Shown one piece after another: positions 39,015 to 50,964 of a DNA stretch of 64,000 nucleotides. The notes below the pieces were generated by a model. That model was not told the origin of the DNA, made no database searches, and worked only from the letters and a program-made list of their open reading frames with translations. The stretch's first letter is position 1. Each line of letters begins with the position of its first letter. Source of the stretch: Apteryx mantelli (taxonomy: Eukaryota; Chordata; Aves; Apterygiformes; Apterygidae); contig NC_089979.1 in the NCBI RefSeq assembly GCF_036417845.1, positions 49,422,775-49,486,774 of the forward strand. Reading direction: 5' to 3'. The position numbers were made by a program, and so were the translations under genes.

Positions 39015-39259
39015 CAAGGTTGTTACCGTTCTCGTTCTTACCGAGGAGGCACGGGGCCTTCTCCCCAGACCCCGGACCATCACCACACAGACACCAATAT
39101 GAGGAGTGGCAAAATGGCGTTTAATGAAGCGTGTCCTGCTCTTTTATAATGCTGTAAAGCCCCGCCTTCTTTTCCGGCAGCAGTGCTCCGCCCGTTACGA
39201 CCTTCCCATGTTCCGCCCCGCAGTGCCTCCCTGCTCATCCTTTTTCCTCCACACAAGGT
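39015..39259 (-). mobile_element. Solo LTR of an endogenous retrovirus, with target duplication
   Basis: A 233-bp unit (39021-39253) begins TGTTACCG and ends CCACA on the plus strand, giving canonical TG...CA ends. It is flanked by a perfect 6-bp duplication, CAAGGT, at 39015-39020 and 39254-39259. Read on the minus strand it has the order of an avian retroviral LTR: a U3 with GGCGGG boxes, a TATA-like ATTATAAAAG (complement at 39141-39150), a poly(A) signal ATTAAA (complement at 39120-39125), then a CGCCATTTTGCC...ATTGGTGT block. That block recalls the R-U5 of the avian leukosis type, and a short U5 follows. Six-base duplications also fit that group. No gag, pol or env sequence flanks it, so it is a recombination product with no coding capacity. 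Confidence 0.88.
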
Positions 39260-42200
39260 CCTACAGTCATTGCTTGAAATCATGCTCCCCATAGTGGCTG
39301 CAGCAGAACTCCGGGCTGTGCTGCTCAGCCTTTGGCTAAAGATGTCCATTCACATCATTTGCCCTTTCAATTTCTACGTTATGACTCTTTCCAGAGCCTT
39401 TTGCTCCATTTTGGTCCCTTGGTCCTAACCTAAGAAAATATTCACTTCTCAGCTGTCTCTTCATAGTAGTCTGTTAGAGTAAATTCAACAGTCCCTGGAA
39501 CAGATCTTTTCTTTATTCTTTTTTTTCATGTGGAGATTTGTCAGCTTTTCCATGGAGGACAGCTATACCCTTTCCTCAAAATGTGGTATGACAGAAATAC
39601 CCCAGGCACTTAGTGTCCTCCTCTTCACAATTTCAGTGCCAACAACATAAAACAATTCTTCTCCCTACCCCACTTCACCCACAGTTTTGGGATGCCATTT
39701 CCAGCTTTTGTTCCACCTTGGGATTTCTTTTGACTTCTTTTGAGAAGCTGAGCTATATTTTAAGTTATCTTCTCCTACACAAAGCTTCTGTGATAGTGGC
39801 TGGGTGTTTCGCCAGCAGTGTTAAGTTTTGGTGGGTGAATAGAAAAGAGATCAGACGGCTGCTAATAGTATTCTGCATTCCTCAAAGCTATTCTTACTTT
39901 CAAGGATGCTACCCAGGGGCAAGACTTTCCTAAGGTAGAGAAGGATCATATTCAAAACAGGCAATAGGCCAACCAGAAAGACACACAAGGGTGCTCTTTA
40001 TCAAGATCTTTTCCTCATCTTACTCTCAACCATATATCCACTCCAGCTGGTGGAACAGTAAAGGGAAATACTAACTATCTGAGCAGGCACAGGAGAGCTT
40101 TTCTTTCTTGAAGTTTGTGCAATTTAGCTTTCAGTTCCCTTTTATTACACCTACAAATAAGTATAAAGTACACTGCAAAATTAATAGCATTCTGCAGTAA
40201 CTGTTTAAGGGCAAGCAGTTTGTAATGTCTTAAAAATCTCTATTCATGTTTGAAATGTCTCTGTAATATGATTTTGGTCATTTATGTCATGAAATCCCAG
40301 TAGCAGTAAAAGCTGAGTGCTCTAATGAAACCATGAGCCAGGATTTTTTTTTTTTTCATTATTTTTTCATTCTGTATCTGTCACTACAATAAGCATCCTT
40401 GTTTTGCAAAGTATCACATTCTTGGTCATTCTTTCTTCCAAACTCCTGTTTTGTCAGCTTTTTGGAGGAAAAGTGTCATTTCTTAAGTGGAGAACTCACA
40501 AACACTTTCAATTCCCCAAGCCCAGGTGCAAGCTGTAGCCACATCCCATCTCCATATTGAAGTGACACCTAGGCACATATACATCCCATTTGCCTGTTTC
40601 CTGTGGGAGAAAAGATGATCAGGAGACCAGGACTCAGAAGCATGCAACCTTATAATGTTCTCACAGAAATCAACTGCAAAGAATCGTTATGTCATGGAGA
40701 GGCTCATGTGAAGGAATACTGATCAGTTAGGAAGGAGACATGTTGAAATAAACTTATACAGGATTCTTTGGATCTGTGCATTTATTTAACATGGGGTACC
40801 AGCAATAAAGCAAATTTAGAAATTATTTCTAAATCAGCACTTCCTAAATGGTGTGCCACCTTCTTCGGCAGGAGTTTTAACATATTTCTGGGAAGACACT
40901 GTGAATGGATATTACACCATTACAGCATTATATTCCTTTACACAATTTGTTCACTGGAGTTGAAAGGGAGAAGCGTATGAACGGCTGAGCATACCTGTAT
41001 CACAAAGTTGTTGTCAAAGGAAAATGAAGGAGTTAAAATCCCATAAATGTTTAAATTCTCTAGGAATGTGGACCACAAGGGAGAAGAGCTCTCCTCTGTA
41101 TTTGCAAGCAATGGTTAGGAGTTTGCTTTTGGCTGGCGTGCAGCAAAATACTGTCTTCAGCAGCAATAGTCATAAGGTTTTTCTGCCCCTACTACTCCTC
41201 AAGAAGAGCCAGTATTGTGATTCTAGAAGACTGCGTCATGATATGGATGTGCATACAAAATGTGCAGAAGCTACTGAAAGAATGACCCTTTTCAAAACTA
41301 TTAAAATTTGCTCAGCCATCATTCAATTCAGATTGAAGCTTATAGAGATCACACAGCACTTTGACTCTATGGATGTAAGCACCAGGAAGGAGTAGATGTG
41401 AGGCAGAGTAATATGCATGCACAAAACTCCGAGTCAACACAAGGCCTGGCATTCAGTGCAGAAAATGCAAATGTACAGCAATAAATCATATCACTTGTGT
41501 TCTTTGTGGATAACTAAACACCACATAATTCTTTGTTTTGATGCTAAGATGATCCAGCTCATCACAACTGTGTTATGCCTAGTATTAGTAGAGTTTTTCT
41601 GGTCCCTTGTCCTTCAATTCTTCTATTGCAACTCCTTGGCAATCAACATGAGGCCCAGCTTTTGAGGGATTTCTTCATAAGCTCTGAGAGTCTTGTACAT
41701 GTTTACAACTTAGTGACTTGTATCCAGGTGGATCAAACATGCTTCTCTTCAGAATTCCGGGACATGTTCAGGCAGAATCAAAAGTCACATGTCTGCTTTA
41801 ACACATTTGCAAACTCTCTATTACTTAGTACTGGAATGGGGCACGCCTGGCTGCCCAAGGACATTTATTTGTAGAGGCAATCTGATCATGATGACTCCAA
41901 ATCAGTGCGAGGACAGAATCCAGAGACGCAAAGTGATCAGTGTGGGCTGGAAGTGGACTGCCAGAAGTGGAGCAGCAAAGAATGTATTTACAAAAGCTTC
42001 AGTGCAAAGGAAAATCCGGGTTCTTCCTGTACAAAACAGACATCCAGGAACAAATACTACAGGGTGAGTTTCAGAGTCAGGAATACTATTTTGGGAAACT
42101 GATTCTGACTGAGGAGTCATGACTGATAAGCAGTTAGACATGAGTTTTGAAAGTAATGGTGTGACAAAAGTATTAATATGATCACTGTATTTGTTAACAT

Positions 42201-42267
42201 AGGAGTACTGAGTAGGATCTGGTAACTATTACTTCTGCTTTTCAAATGACTATAGTTGCTAGAGGAG
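39260..42267. other. Intergenic sequence, no gene seen
   Basis: Non-coding by eye. Several overlapping frames of 60-120 codons occur (for example 41024-41395), but none has a motif, a compatible splice pattern or a recognisable paralogue. Confidence 0.6.
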
Positions 42268-42742
42268 TACAGTGTGCAGTTCTAGCAAATATTTCAAGGA
42301 GCATGTTAAAAATTGGAGGGTCAGGGAAGAACTAGAGCATTTATTAAAGGATTTGAAAATATGTGTTTTAATGAAATACGCACAAGTTTGATTTAATTAG
42401 TTTAATAAGGAAAGGCTTAGACTCATCAAAGGTAACTAGTCTGTAGTTTCAAGCATTAGAATACAGGAAATAGAAGCATGAAAAAGCAACTCTTCAGCTT
42501 ACTGCTGAAAGAAATAACAAGAGTCAATGGCTGGAAATTAGACAAGTTAGATAAATGCAGTCTAGTCATAACATAGACATTTTTAAAGAGAAGAGTAACC
42601 ATCCACTGGAACAACTTAGTTCAGGTAACACTAGACTCTCCATCACCAGTAATTTTTAAATTAAAATTGGATTTTTTGAAAAAATGTCTAGTTTAAGCAG
42701 CAATTACTTCAGCAAAATTTTATAACAAATATTACATCAAAT
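42268..42742 (+). mobile_element. Ancient CR1-type LINE, 3' part of ORF2
   Basis: Highly decayed but recognisable as a tail of the older CR1 group shared by turtles, crocodilians and birds. In order: 'GTGCAGTTCTAG' (about 42271), 'TTATTAAAGGATTTGAAAA' (about 42342), 'GAGTCAATGGCTGGAA' (about 42522), 'CCACTGGAACAACTTA' (about 42603) and 'CTCCATCACCAGTAATTTTT' (42638-42657) followed by 'AAATTAAAATTGGATTTTTT'. These correspond to the end of ORF2 and the start of the 3' UTR. Many indels and stops make it non-functional. The 3' UTR end is missing. Confidence 0.75.
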
Positions 42743-43081
42743 GTCAGCCTATAGACTTTTGTTCAATTAATCTAGGATATATAACATTTCCAATCTAATG
42801 ATTTTAAAGCAAATCACAAACATGCACAAATAATGCCTAGCTACAAACCCTGTGAGGCAAATAAGTATTTTCAATGTTTATCTGTTTTTCTCCAGAAACT
42901 ATTCTTGGCTGTGGAATAACTGCTGTGTGATACAGACACCGCTGAGTTAGCATCAGACTAGGTAGCAACAGCACAAAGCTCAGGGCTGGATGCAAAATCT
43001 ACCTGCAAATCAGAATGAGCACTTGGGTGTTTAGCCCATGCTGAGCTCCCTGCTGTTGCCAACAGCTCACGAACCGTGAAC

Positions 43082-43137
43082 AGTCTAGGTTACAGTAGTC
43101 CTGTTTGCCTGTAACCTACTAGTCTAGATTACAGTAG
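43082..43137. repeat. Short three-copy repeat, direct-inverted-direct
   Basis: AGTCTAGGTTACAGTAG (43082-43098) recurs with one mismatch at 43121-43137. Between them the complement of its core, CTGTAACCTA (43109-43118), is present and can pair with 43086-43095. The arrangement is plus, minus, plus within 56 bases. Confidence 0.9.
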
Positions 43138-43284
43138 CAGCTGATGTTGTACCCTCTCTAAATTGGTTCAAAGAAAGATCTAGGAGTGGTTGAAAACGTG
43201 CCTGTAATTGACTTGTAAAGTAAGGCTTTCCCCAAAGACCCATATTCAACATCCTCAAGTGAGATACTCAGTTAAAAAATGGGA

Positions 43285-43485
43285 AAATTTAACTGTAACA
43301 AGACTTGTGGTGGAATCTGTCACATTAAATCAAGTTTCCATGTCTGCCTTAAAAACATGCCCTAGCTCTGACACAAGTTATTGGCCTTGCTAGGAAAATT
43401 ACTAGGTGATATTCTCAAGCCTGTATTATGATGAAGTAAAAATAAATGTTCCAACGGTTCCTTCCGACTTCAAAATATATGAAAA
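43285..43485 (+). mobile_element. Ancient CR1-type LINE, 3' terminal piece
   Basis: Opens with 'AAGACTTGTGGTGGAATCTG' (about 43300), then 'TTAAATCAAGTTTCCATGTC', 'AAAACATGCCCTAGCTCTGA', 'CACAAGTTATTGGCCTTGCT' and 'CCTGTATTATG', and ends 'GGTTCCTTCCGACTTCAAAA' (43456-43475). This is the order of the old amniote CR1 3' UTR, including its end. It overlaps in content with the 42268 copy (both contain the 'ATCAAGATTGGA'-type segment), so it is a second insertion rather than the missing tail of the first. Confidence 0.75.
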
Positions 43486-46400
43486 ACAATGGCAAAAAAA
43501 GAGTTTATTTTAAAGGCAATGAATTAAAGTCCTAGATTTTTTTGTACTCATTTGTGATTCTTAGCATGGACAAGCAGAAACAAATTTAGAGCTCTGATTT
43601 TAGAAAGAGAATCCTAAATGTAAACTCCTAAATACTTCTGGTAAGGCTCTGGAAAGAATGGGCAAACTTACAAACATGTTAAGCACTCAGCAACTCCCAA
43701 CAATCCTATGGTCAGAAGAAGCAGGGCAGGGTTTATAAGGACGAATGAAGTTGATTTAGGGGTTTGACAAAAGCGCCCCGGCTAATCTTGCCATGACAGT
43801 TAACACCTCGGTCCAAACATCCCTCCTGCCCCTTGGCCTGAGACCTACCATGCCTTTTGGGCAATTAGCTGCCAGTGAGCTACCTGGGGGCATACTTAAG
43901 CTTTTTACCTTACAGCATTGATGAAAATGGATTTGAACTAATGTTGATGGACTGCAAACAGGGGAATAGGGGTACAGGCTCATGTTACCCTTAGCTTTGG
44001 GGCGGAGACCTCTTGAGACAAGACAAGGTGGACAACTGTGAAGAGTAACAAATTACAGTGCCAGAGGAAAGGGTTTTCTGTGTGAAAGAGCTGTAGTTCC
44101 AGATACAATTGTGCCAGTAGAGATCAGCCATTCCACCATTTATCTCAAAATGTGTTGTGTTGTCTAATTTCTACAGGATGTATATGGCCCAGCAAGGACA
44201 AAAACTAAAATCCCCCAGTTTCCAAGGGTCTACCTTAACCAAAGGAGAGTATCCTTCCTCTCTGAATAAATGTTTAGAGATTTGAGTCTGAAGTTCAGAT
44301 TGATGGTCCAGTCATGTAAAATCACAGAGCATTTAGGGATATTAAAACTCACATTATTGCAAAACAGAAGGAAGATCCTCGAAATGTCATTTCAGAGAAC
44401 AAACCCATTTTGAAGTCATACAAACGTAAAAACCATTCAAAACCAGGAATTTTAATCATCAAACAGATTTGTCTGAAAGTATGTAAAACATTGCTGCATG
44501 GGTATTTCAGTGTGTGTCAAATTTTAACTTGGAGTGGATTTCTACAGTCAAATTGTAAATGCTTTGAACAAGAGCACCACTGTAATCAATCTACTTGTCA
44601 ATAAAAACAAATTGTCAGTGCTTGAATCCATGACTTCCTGATTTTCTAAATGCTCTAAACTTGAACACTTGGAAAAAAATATATTATATCTTCATTTTAA
44701 TCTGCAATTTTGGGGAACATTGAGATCTAAAACTCAGATTTTGTTATTGGTTTTCTTTCCTTAAAACAGAAAAGGGTATCGACAGTGTATCAATTATATT
44801 GTCACTATGGGCCATTTTATATTCTACCTTCACGTTTCCTACAGAAAACTTAATTATCACTATTATAATCCACTACAAAGGAAGGTATCTATGAAGTGTA
44901 ACTACAGTTTATATTGACAACTGTCTCTTCACTGAAGGAAGCTGAATGTTTTGTCATTTTGTGACCAAGGAAATCTTTAAGCAGTACAAGTTTATTTTCA
45001 ATATTGCGTCCAAGAGAAGTATTGTCTCAGTCCTTTCCTTGAGCCTACCCTTTGATATGTCAGTCAGTTCCTTCTCCATGCTGTCAGGGCCTTTCAAGGG
45101 GAGCAATGAAAACATGCAGTAGACAGTCTCTACCATCCCTCTGGTGTCTAATACAACAGAGACTCTTGGGAACTTCAGAGCAGCTCCTGTCGTCTCCAGA
45201 CAGGGTAGGCTCACTGGCTCTGTGAAGATGGCTTATATGCAGAATTTCTGCAACAAGGGAATTGTTGGGGGAGTAAGACAGATGTTAGATGCAGACAGAA
45301 TCTTCAAGGGATATATAGCTGTCATTTTTTTCCTGAACTATAACAATGTAATTTTCAGATCTATAGCAATCCCAGATTTTGGTCAACTTTAACAGGTATT
45401 AGAAAATGCACATCCTCGATGTAAGGACTGTGCTTCTTCCAAAGTCTATACTTCAGAGCCTGGGAGTAAAATCACTCAACAAAAATAAAGCAACATATTT
45501 TTTCCTTATCTCATTCTTCAAAAGGACAAAAGATTTTTCTGAAGTTTTCTAAAAGCACTTGGCTTGAGATAGACAGGTAACCAGCATAGTGAATTCAATT
45601 TTGTTGCCTAAAAAAAGGAATTGTGGTAAATGAAAATAAGATTTTAGAATAGAAAATAATAGACAAATCTAACTGTAGGTGTTGTTAAAAATTCTGTTTA
45701 TTAATGAAAGTGGCAATGAACATGACAGTTCTCTCTTACAATTTAATTAAAGCAACTTATTATCCATGCTGGTTTACCGTAAACAATCAAGGTTCCAGTT
45801 TCTTAATTTTCATCACCTGGAAGTCAAGAGTAATAAGACTGGTCTTCTGGAAATTTCCAGTGCTTCCTTTTCGTAGGTGTTACATAAATTTCTAGAGAAA
45901 CCAAGAGATGCTCTTGCCGACTACTTCTGGTAGGGGTAAGGAGGAAGTTTGCAGACTGCAGTACTTTACAGACTGCATGAGTACAAAAATGAAAAGCTGA
46001 TTTAAAAAAAAAAAAAGTTTTACTAATTGAAGCTAGTTTTTTAGGAGGCGAGTCCAACTCTTTCTACTGACCCATGAGATAACCAAGCAGTTCTGTGGAA
46101 CTGCAAAACTTCCTTGTGTGGTGGCAAAATTGTCACTGGTCCTGTTATAAGTCCTTCTTTGAATACTTTATCACACCATATGATTAAGGTCTTGTTTTGA
46201 AAGAATTTTTTCTTTTGGTTGAAGATAATTGATTTTGAATAGAGATGCTATGCTGATCAGATCTTTTTCTCTATCTTGATTTTCAATAGAAACTCTCCAG
46301 ACCAAACAGCTTCCAGGGACTGGGCAGCGATGCTGAATAAGATCCCTGAAAAAATGAAGTACATGCTTGACTACATTGATTCCCAAATCAACATACATAG

Positions 46401-47212
46401 CGTACATATATAAAGCAAACTACACTATAGGCGAATATGTTGTATCATGTCTGGATTACATATTCTCAGCTTCTTCTCCGTAGGGAAGTCTTTCGCAACA
46501 TGTACTAGCAATTAACAGAAAGATAACTATGGTGACAGACATGATGTAGCTATCACAAAGAACTGTCCCCTTCCAAGTCACTATATATAGCAATTAAGAG
46601 ATTCCTGTTGGTGAGGGTTGCAAAAGCAGAAATAAAAATGCTGCATACAACATTCTTTCATCCTAATCTAGCTGATTTTCAGATCTGAGCAGAACATCCT
46701 ACCAATTGCTGCAGCTTCAGCTACCCTTCCGTGTCTTGCACTGTCTTCGTGTTATGGGGCTGTAAGAAACAGGCTGCAGAAACATGCAGGGCTATGCAGG
46801 TTAGGTAAACAGATACAAAAAGGACAGTGACAGAAAAGCCTGTGCAGATAAATTAGTTAAGTTCTGTAATAAAATAGAAGATTTGGTCAAATAAGGGTTA
46901 CCTACTCCTAGGACTGTATTTTTTTTTCTTTCTGATGCTATTTCCCTATATAAAAGGACAATTAGGAGCTATATTTTTTTGGTTCACATAAGTGATCAAT
47001 ATGAACAGTATATTTAGAAAAGAACACTCAAACTGGATAATCCAAAGAATCATACTTATTTTATTGGATAATGAAAAGATGTTTTTACTATCTCAATTTT
47101 TAAACATTTAAGTTGTTTTGTATACTGGCATCTGTGCCACTTCGTTTTTCTTTCCCAGTTGACGCTATCTCTATAAAACCGCATTCTCCCTGGCCGTGCA
47201 TGATTATCTATT
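43486..47212. other. Intergenic sequence, no gene seen
   Basis: AT-rich apart from a more balanced patch at about 43700-44010. No exon, RNA gene or transposon recognised. Confidence 0.6.
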
Positions 47213-47425
47213 TCCTAAAACAATCATTTCAAAGTGTTGCCAACCACTAAGAATCTTTTGATTCAGAACCTCCCCCCCCCCGCCCCCTTAGGAATTTTAC
47301 ATGTGTGAAGTTGCTATATAGAGTACACAAATAGCTTTTCCCAGTCGCCTGTCACAGACTACTCCAAATCCGTCTGGGGTGCAAGGGGTCCACAGAGCCC
47401 CAAGCAGAAAACCACTGTCCTAAAA
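47213..47425. mobile_element. hAT-type nonautonomous DNA transposon with 8-bp target duplication
   Basis: A perfect 8-base duplication, TCCTAAAA, at 47213-47220 and 47418-47425 encloses a 197-bp element. The right end, read inward on the minus strand, is CAGTGGTTTTCTGCTTGGGG followed by CTCTGTGGACCCC, the pattern of hAT/Charlie termini. The left end CAATCATTTCAAAGTG is a diverged version of the same terminus. Eight-base duplications are diagnostic of hAT insertion. The element contains a C10 run (47272-47281) and no coding sequence. Confidence 0.75.
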
Positions 47426-48898
47426 AGTTGAATTTTTGTTTTTGTTAGTGTTTCTTACTCTTCTAATAGCCCAAAGAATCTTGGTAAGTTCATGATGTTG
47501 CACAGCTTTCTCATGTCTTACCACTATTAATAACTGCTAAAAAATAACCACTATTTTTCCACTATTGTGATAAAACTCAGTAAGAATTGAACGTGCTCAG
47601 AAGAAAAATAGATTGTGAACAATGAGGAAACTATTTTTTTCATCAAATACAAATATTTCCTCATAAGTAATGAAGAAAACAAGAAACCTGAGCAAACTAA
47701 TATGCCCTTAGTACCTTTGCTCAATATGTTTATCCTTCTCTTATTAACTTTAACTAACAGAATACGGCCTCCATCTTGCAAACGCTTAGGCATATGAGTA
47801 GTTGTATGCCTGTGTGGAAGCATCACTGAATTTGCTGAGATCACAAGTATAAATGTTTGTCAGATCAAGGCCTAAACTGTTAGCAGAGTGGTTAATTTGC
47901 ATAATTTGAATTGAGGAGAGTAGTAGTGGCAGTACCTGGCAGATTAATGTAAGGATAGTCTCACAAGGGAAAAGGTCTTTTTTTCAAAATATTTGATGCC
48001 ATGAGCAATCTACTGTGTTCCAAATCGAAAACATTCATATTTTTATAGAATTTTTATGTACCCTAGGAATGAAAATTAATTTGGACAAGTTGAAAGAAAG
48101 ACTCAACTCCATGACTAACATGGGAATTACCCTAATCCTCTCTTCAACTTAATCACGGAATTTTAACAAGGTTTTTCTGGAAGCCCTTGAGATCTCCTAC
48201 ATTGAACATTAACTTACATCCATTATTTTTATACTACTTTAAACACACTCACAAATGCAGTCTGTGGCTGTGTTATAGGATAAACCCTTTGAGTTCTAAA
48301 TCACTTGTTTGAATCTTGGCCAGAAATTACTATCATTTGCTGTCTTTTGCATGATATATGTGAAAAGGGCTGAAGATCTTAATCTAGTATCAGCTCTAAT
48401 TCTGAATTTCCAGCTATGTCTGCTTACTGCTAGACTATTTCTGGAACAAGCTGCACTCTTGGGTCTCTGCTGCAAAGGAACAGTGAAAGCCCTGAGAAGC
48501 CATCCACGTCTGTGAACAACTCACAAGTTTCTCCTCTGCTCTCTTCTCGCAATCATATGCCTCTCACCCATAAAACAATTTAGTGTGGAGATTATGCCTG
48601 AAAAGGTATAGCCCATCCCTGCTCTATTAGCTTCTCTTGATCACAGTATTCAGAAGAAAGAAACTCCACAAGCCAGAGGACACTTTTGGTTACAACTCTG
48701 TAAAAGGGGGAAGCCATCTGCTTGGCAGAAACTTGTTCAAGGCAAAAAGATTCAGTAAAAATGGTGTTGGTGAAAGCAATTTTTCTGTCAGTGTTACTGC
48801 TTCTCCTAAGTAATTTAATGGCAGCAGCAGAACTATAAGAAGCATCAGCCAGAGCTCAGATCTGGTAACCTTCCAGGCATGCTGCAGAGCTTTTTCTT

Positions 48899-48916
48899 CC
48901 CCCCCCCCCCCCCCCC
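48899..48916. repeat. C18 homopolymer
   Basis: Eighteen consecutive C followed by GG. Length is likely to be uncertain in the assembly. Confidence 0.9.
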
Positions 48917-49389
48917 GGCCTTTAAGGATGGATGCGTTGAGGGATGTGAGGGGCTAGGCTTAATCCAATGACAAGTAATTACTCTCATTGGACAGTTGGT
49001 TTATGGAGTTCTTTATATTATATGCTTTGCATTTTGTATAACAGTTGTAAGTTTAAATAAATGCTCAAATACAATAATTAATAAATGTTAATATCATGCC
49101 TACCTACCAGAAAATACAAATGAAATCCGTTAGCCAGGGAAAGTCAACATTTCATAAGCAAATCTAAGCAAAAGCTTGAGGTAAAACGTTAGAATTGCTA
49201 AATAGATGGAACACATGCTCTGTCAGGTGCAAACTCAGGAAACTCATCCTTGTAATAGGATATAAACATCAGCAATGCCATCGTAGCTTACTTTCTCTCA
49301 GTCCTGGGCTTAACTTTAATCCAGAAACTCATTACCAGGTTTAGTTTCGCTCATTTATCGTTCTTCACAACTGTTGGCTTCGATACAAC

Positions 49390-49401
49390 GGGGGGGGGGG
49401 G
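49390..49401. repeat. G12 homopolymer
   Basis: Twelve consecutive G in front of a purine-rich GTAGAGGAGGAGGAAG stretch. Confidence 0.9.
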
Positions 49402-49566
49402 TAGAGGAGGAGGAAGAAATGTTTTTCTAGTTGCGGCTGGTTCTCCTTGGTTGAGTCTCATTTGCTTTTAATGCTTTCAGGTGATTCCTCCCTTCTCCAC
49501 CTCCGAAACGACCCATCCAGGAGGTATTTCAGAAGGAGCTTAGCCAGGTGCTAAGTTTCCCTCTTT

Positions 49567-49604
49567 AAAAAAAAAAACAAACAAACAAAAAAAAAAAAAC
49601 AAAA
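49567..49604. repeat. A-rich (CAAA)n tract
   Basis: A-runs interrupted by single C at regular intervals. Simple repeat immediately before the small CpG cluster. Confidence 0.9.
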
Positions 49605-49654
49605 AGCTGCACAAAGGCGTGGTATCCCCCCCCCACGTTCACCACGGAAAGGCA

Positions 49655-49800
49655 GAGAGCGCTGCCGCCCGTCGGTTCTGCTGCCCGCGGGCCGGGCCGG
49701 GCGGACCGGAGCGCTCCCCGAGGGCCGGGCCGAACCGCGCCGCTGCCCACTCCCGCTTGCCGCGGCTCGGAGGCGGCGTACAGGGCTGCGCTACGAGGGA
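49655..49800. promoter_or_regulatory. Small CpG cluster upstream of CDH2
   Basis: About 145 bases dense in CpG (repeated GGGCCGGGC-type words) within otherwise AT-rich flanks, about 1.8 kb before the CDH2 start codon. It could be the outer part of the CDH2 CpG island or a separate regulatory element or start site. Nothing in the sequence decides between these. Confidence 0.5.
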
Positions 49801-50479
49801 GCCCAGCTCCCCCCTCCTTTACTTGCCTTTTCTTCCTGACTTGGGTAAACAGCTGCATCGTAGCTCGCAAATGACCGGTATTTTCAATTTTCGAAGCTAA
49901 TGAAATCAGCATCGTACCAGCATGTACTTACCCCTGCTTTCGTAACAAAACATAGGAGCAAATCTGCTGTTTTCTTTTAAAACAGGAGCATGGCGTTTTG
50001 CATTATTTTCGAAAGCAGCAGCAGCAAAAAAAAAAAAAAAAAAGGCAGAACCCGAGAGTATTTTTCTTGCAAGTTCAAGTGTAAAATAAGATGCTTTAAA
50101 AAAAAATAATGCACCATTTTGGATCAACACTTTATGAGATTGTCTAGGGGCCAATGCCTACAAATCCTCCCCTTATTATGTCCCAGGATGGGAGCTCTGA
50201 TGCATGGACACAAAACAACTTTGCTCAGTGACCTGTGGGCGAGAGAAAATCCTTGCCAGTTCTGCAAATGACCCAGCACTGATACTTGCTTCTGTAACTG
50301 TTCACTCAGCAACACTCCCAATTTCCGTTATACACGCTGACATTTTTGGACTCGCGGACTGCAGCGCTGGCCAAGTCTTTGAAAATATTTGCTGATAAAT
50401 TAAGCAGGTAGTTTGGAAACAACGGAGACGGGGGTGGAGGGGGAGGAGCGGGAAAAAAAAGCAGCAGGAGAAGCAGGAA
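49801..50479. other. AT-rich gap between the two CpG clusters
   Basis: Ordinary mixed sequence with an A18 run (50026-50043). No exon or recognisable element. Confidence 0.6.
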
Positions 50480-50725
50480 GACCTGACCGAAACTTGCGGT
50501 GCAGCCGGCCGGGCAGGTGGCCCCTCGCCATCGCCCCCAAGCAGGGCACCCCCGACTCCTCCCGGTGTTTCTCGCTGCATTTTTGTCCCCTCTGCTGACG
50601 CGCACCCCAGGGTCGGCGCCTTCCTCCCTGCCCAGCAAGTTCTCCCCTCGCTCTTTCCACCTCGCCCCACAGGCTATTGCAGCAAACCAAGTTACTGGGC
50701 TGGCGTGTTGTTGTTGTGTTTGGTG

Positions 50726-50749
50726 TTTTTTTTTTTTGGGGGGGGGGGG
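50726..50749. repeat. T12-G12 tract
   Basis: Twelve T followed directly by twelve G. Candidate G-quadruplex next to an easily melted T tract, and a likely sequencing trouble spot. Confidence 0.9.
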
Positions 50750-50964
50750 TTGTCGCATGGGTGAATTAGCACTCGTGGCCCCTGCCGCGCACCAAACGCC
50801 GGCTCGGCCTCGGCACCGACGAGGGGCAGCGCGATCTGCAGGCAGCAGCGATCCCCGGCGCTTGCGGTGCCGAGCCGAGCCCATTGGCCGTGCGGGCGGC
50901 AGGGAGAGCCGGGAGGCGGAGGGGGAGCTGGCAGCGGCAGCGGGCAGGAGCAGGCAGGCACCGG

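Larger units (their letters stand above)
47426..49654. other. Intergenic sequence upstream of the CpG island
   Basis: AT-rich, becoming GC-richer at the right. It holds runs of 18 C (48899-48916) and 12 G (49390-49401) and an A-rich tract with CAAA units (49567-49604). No gene seen. Confidence 0.65.
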
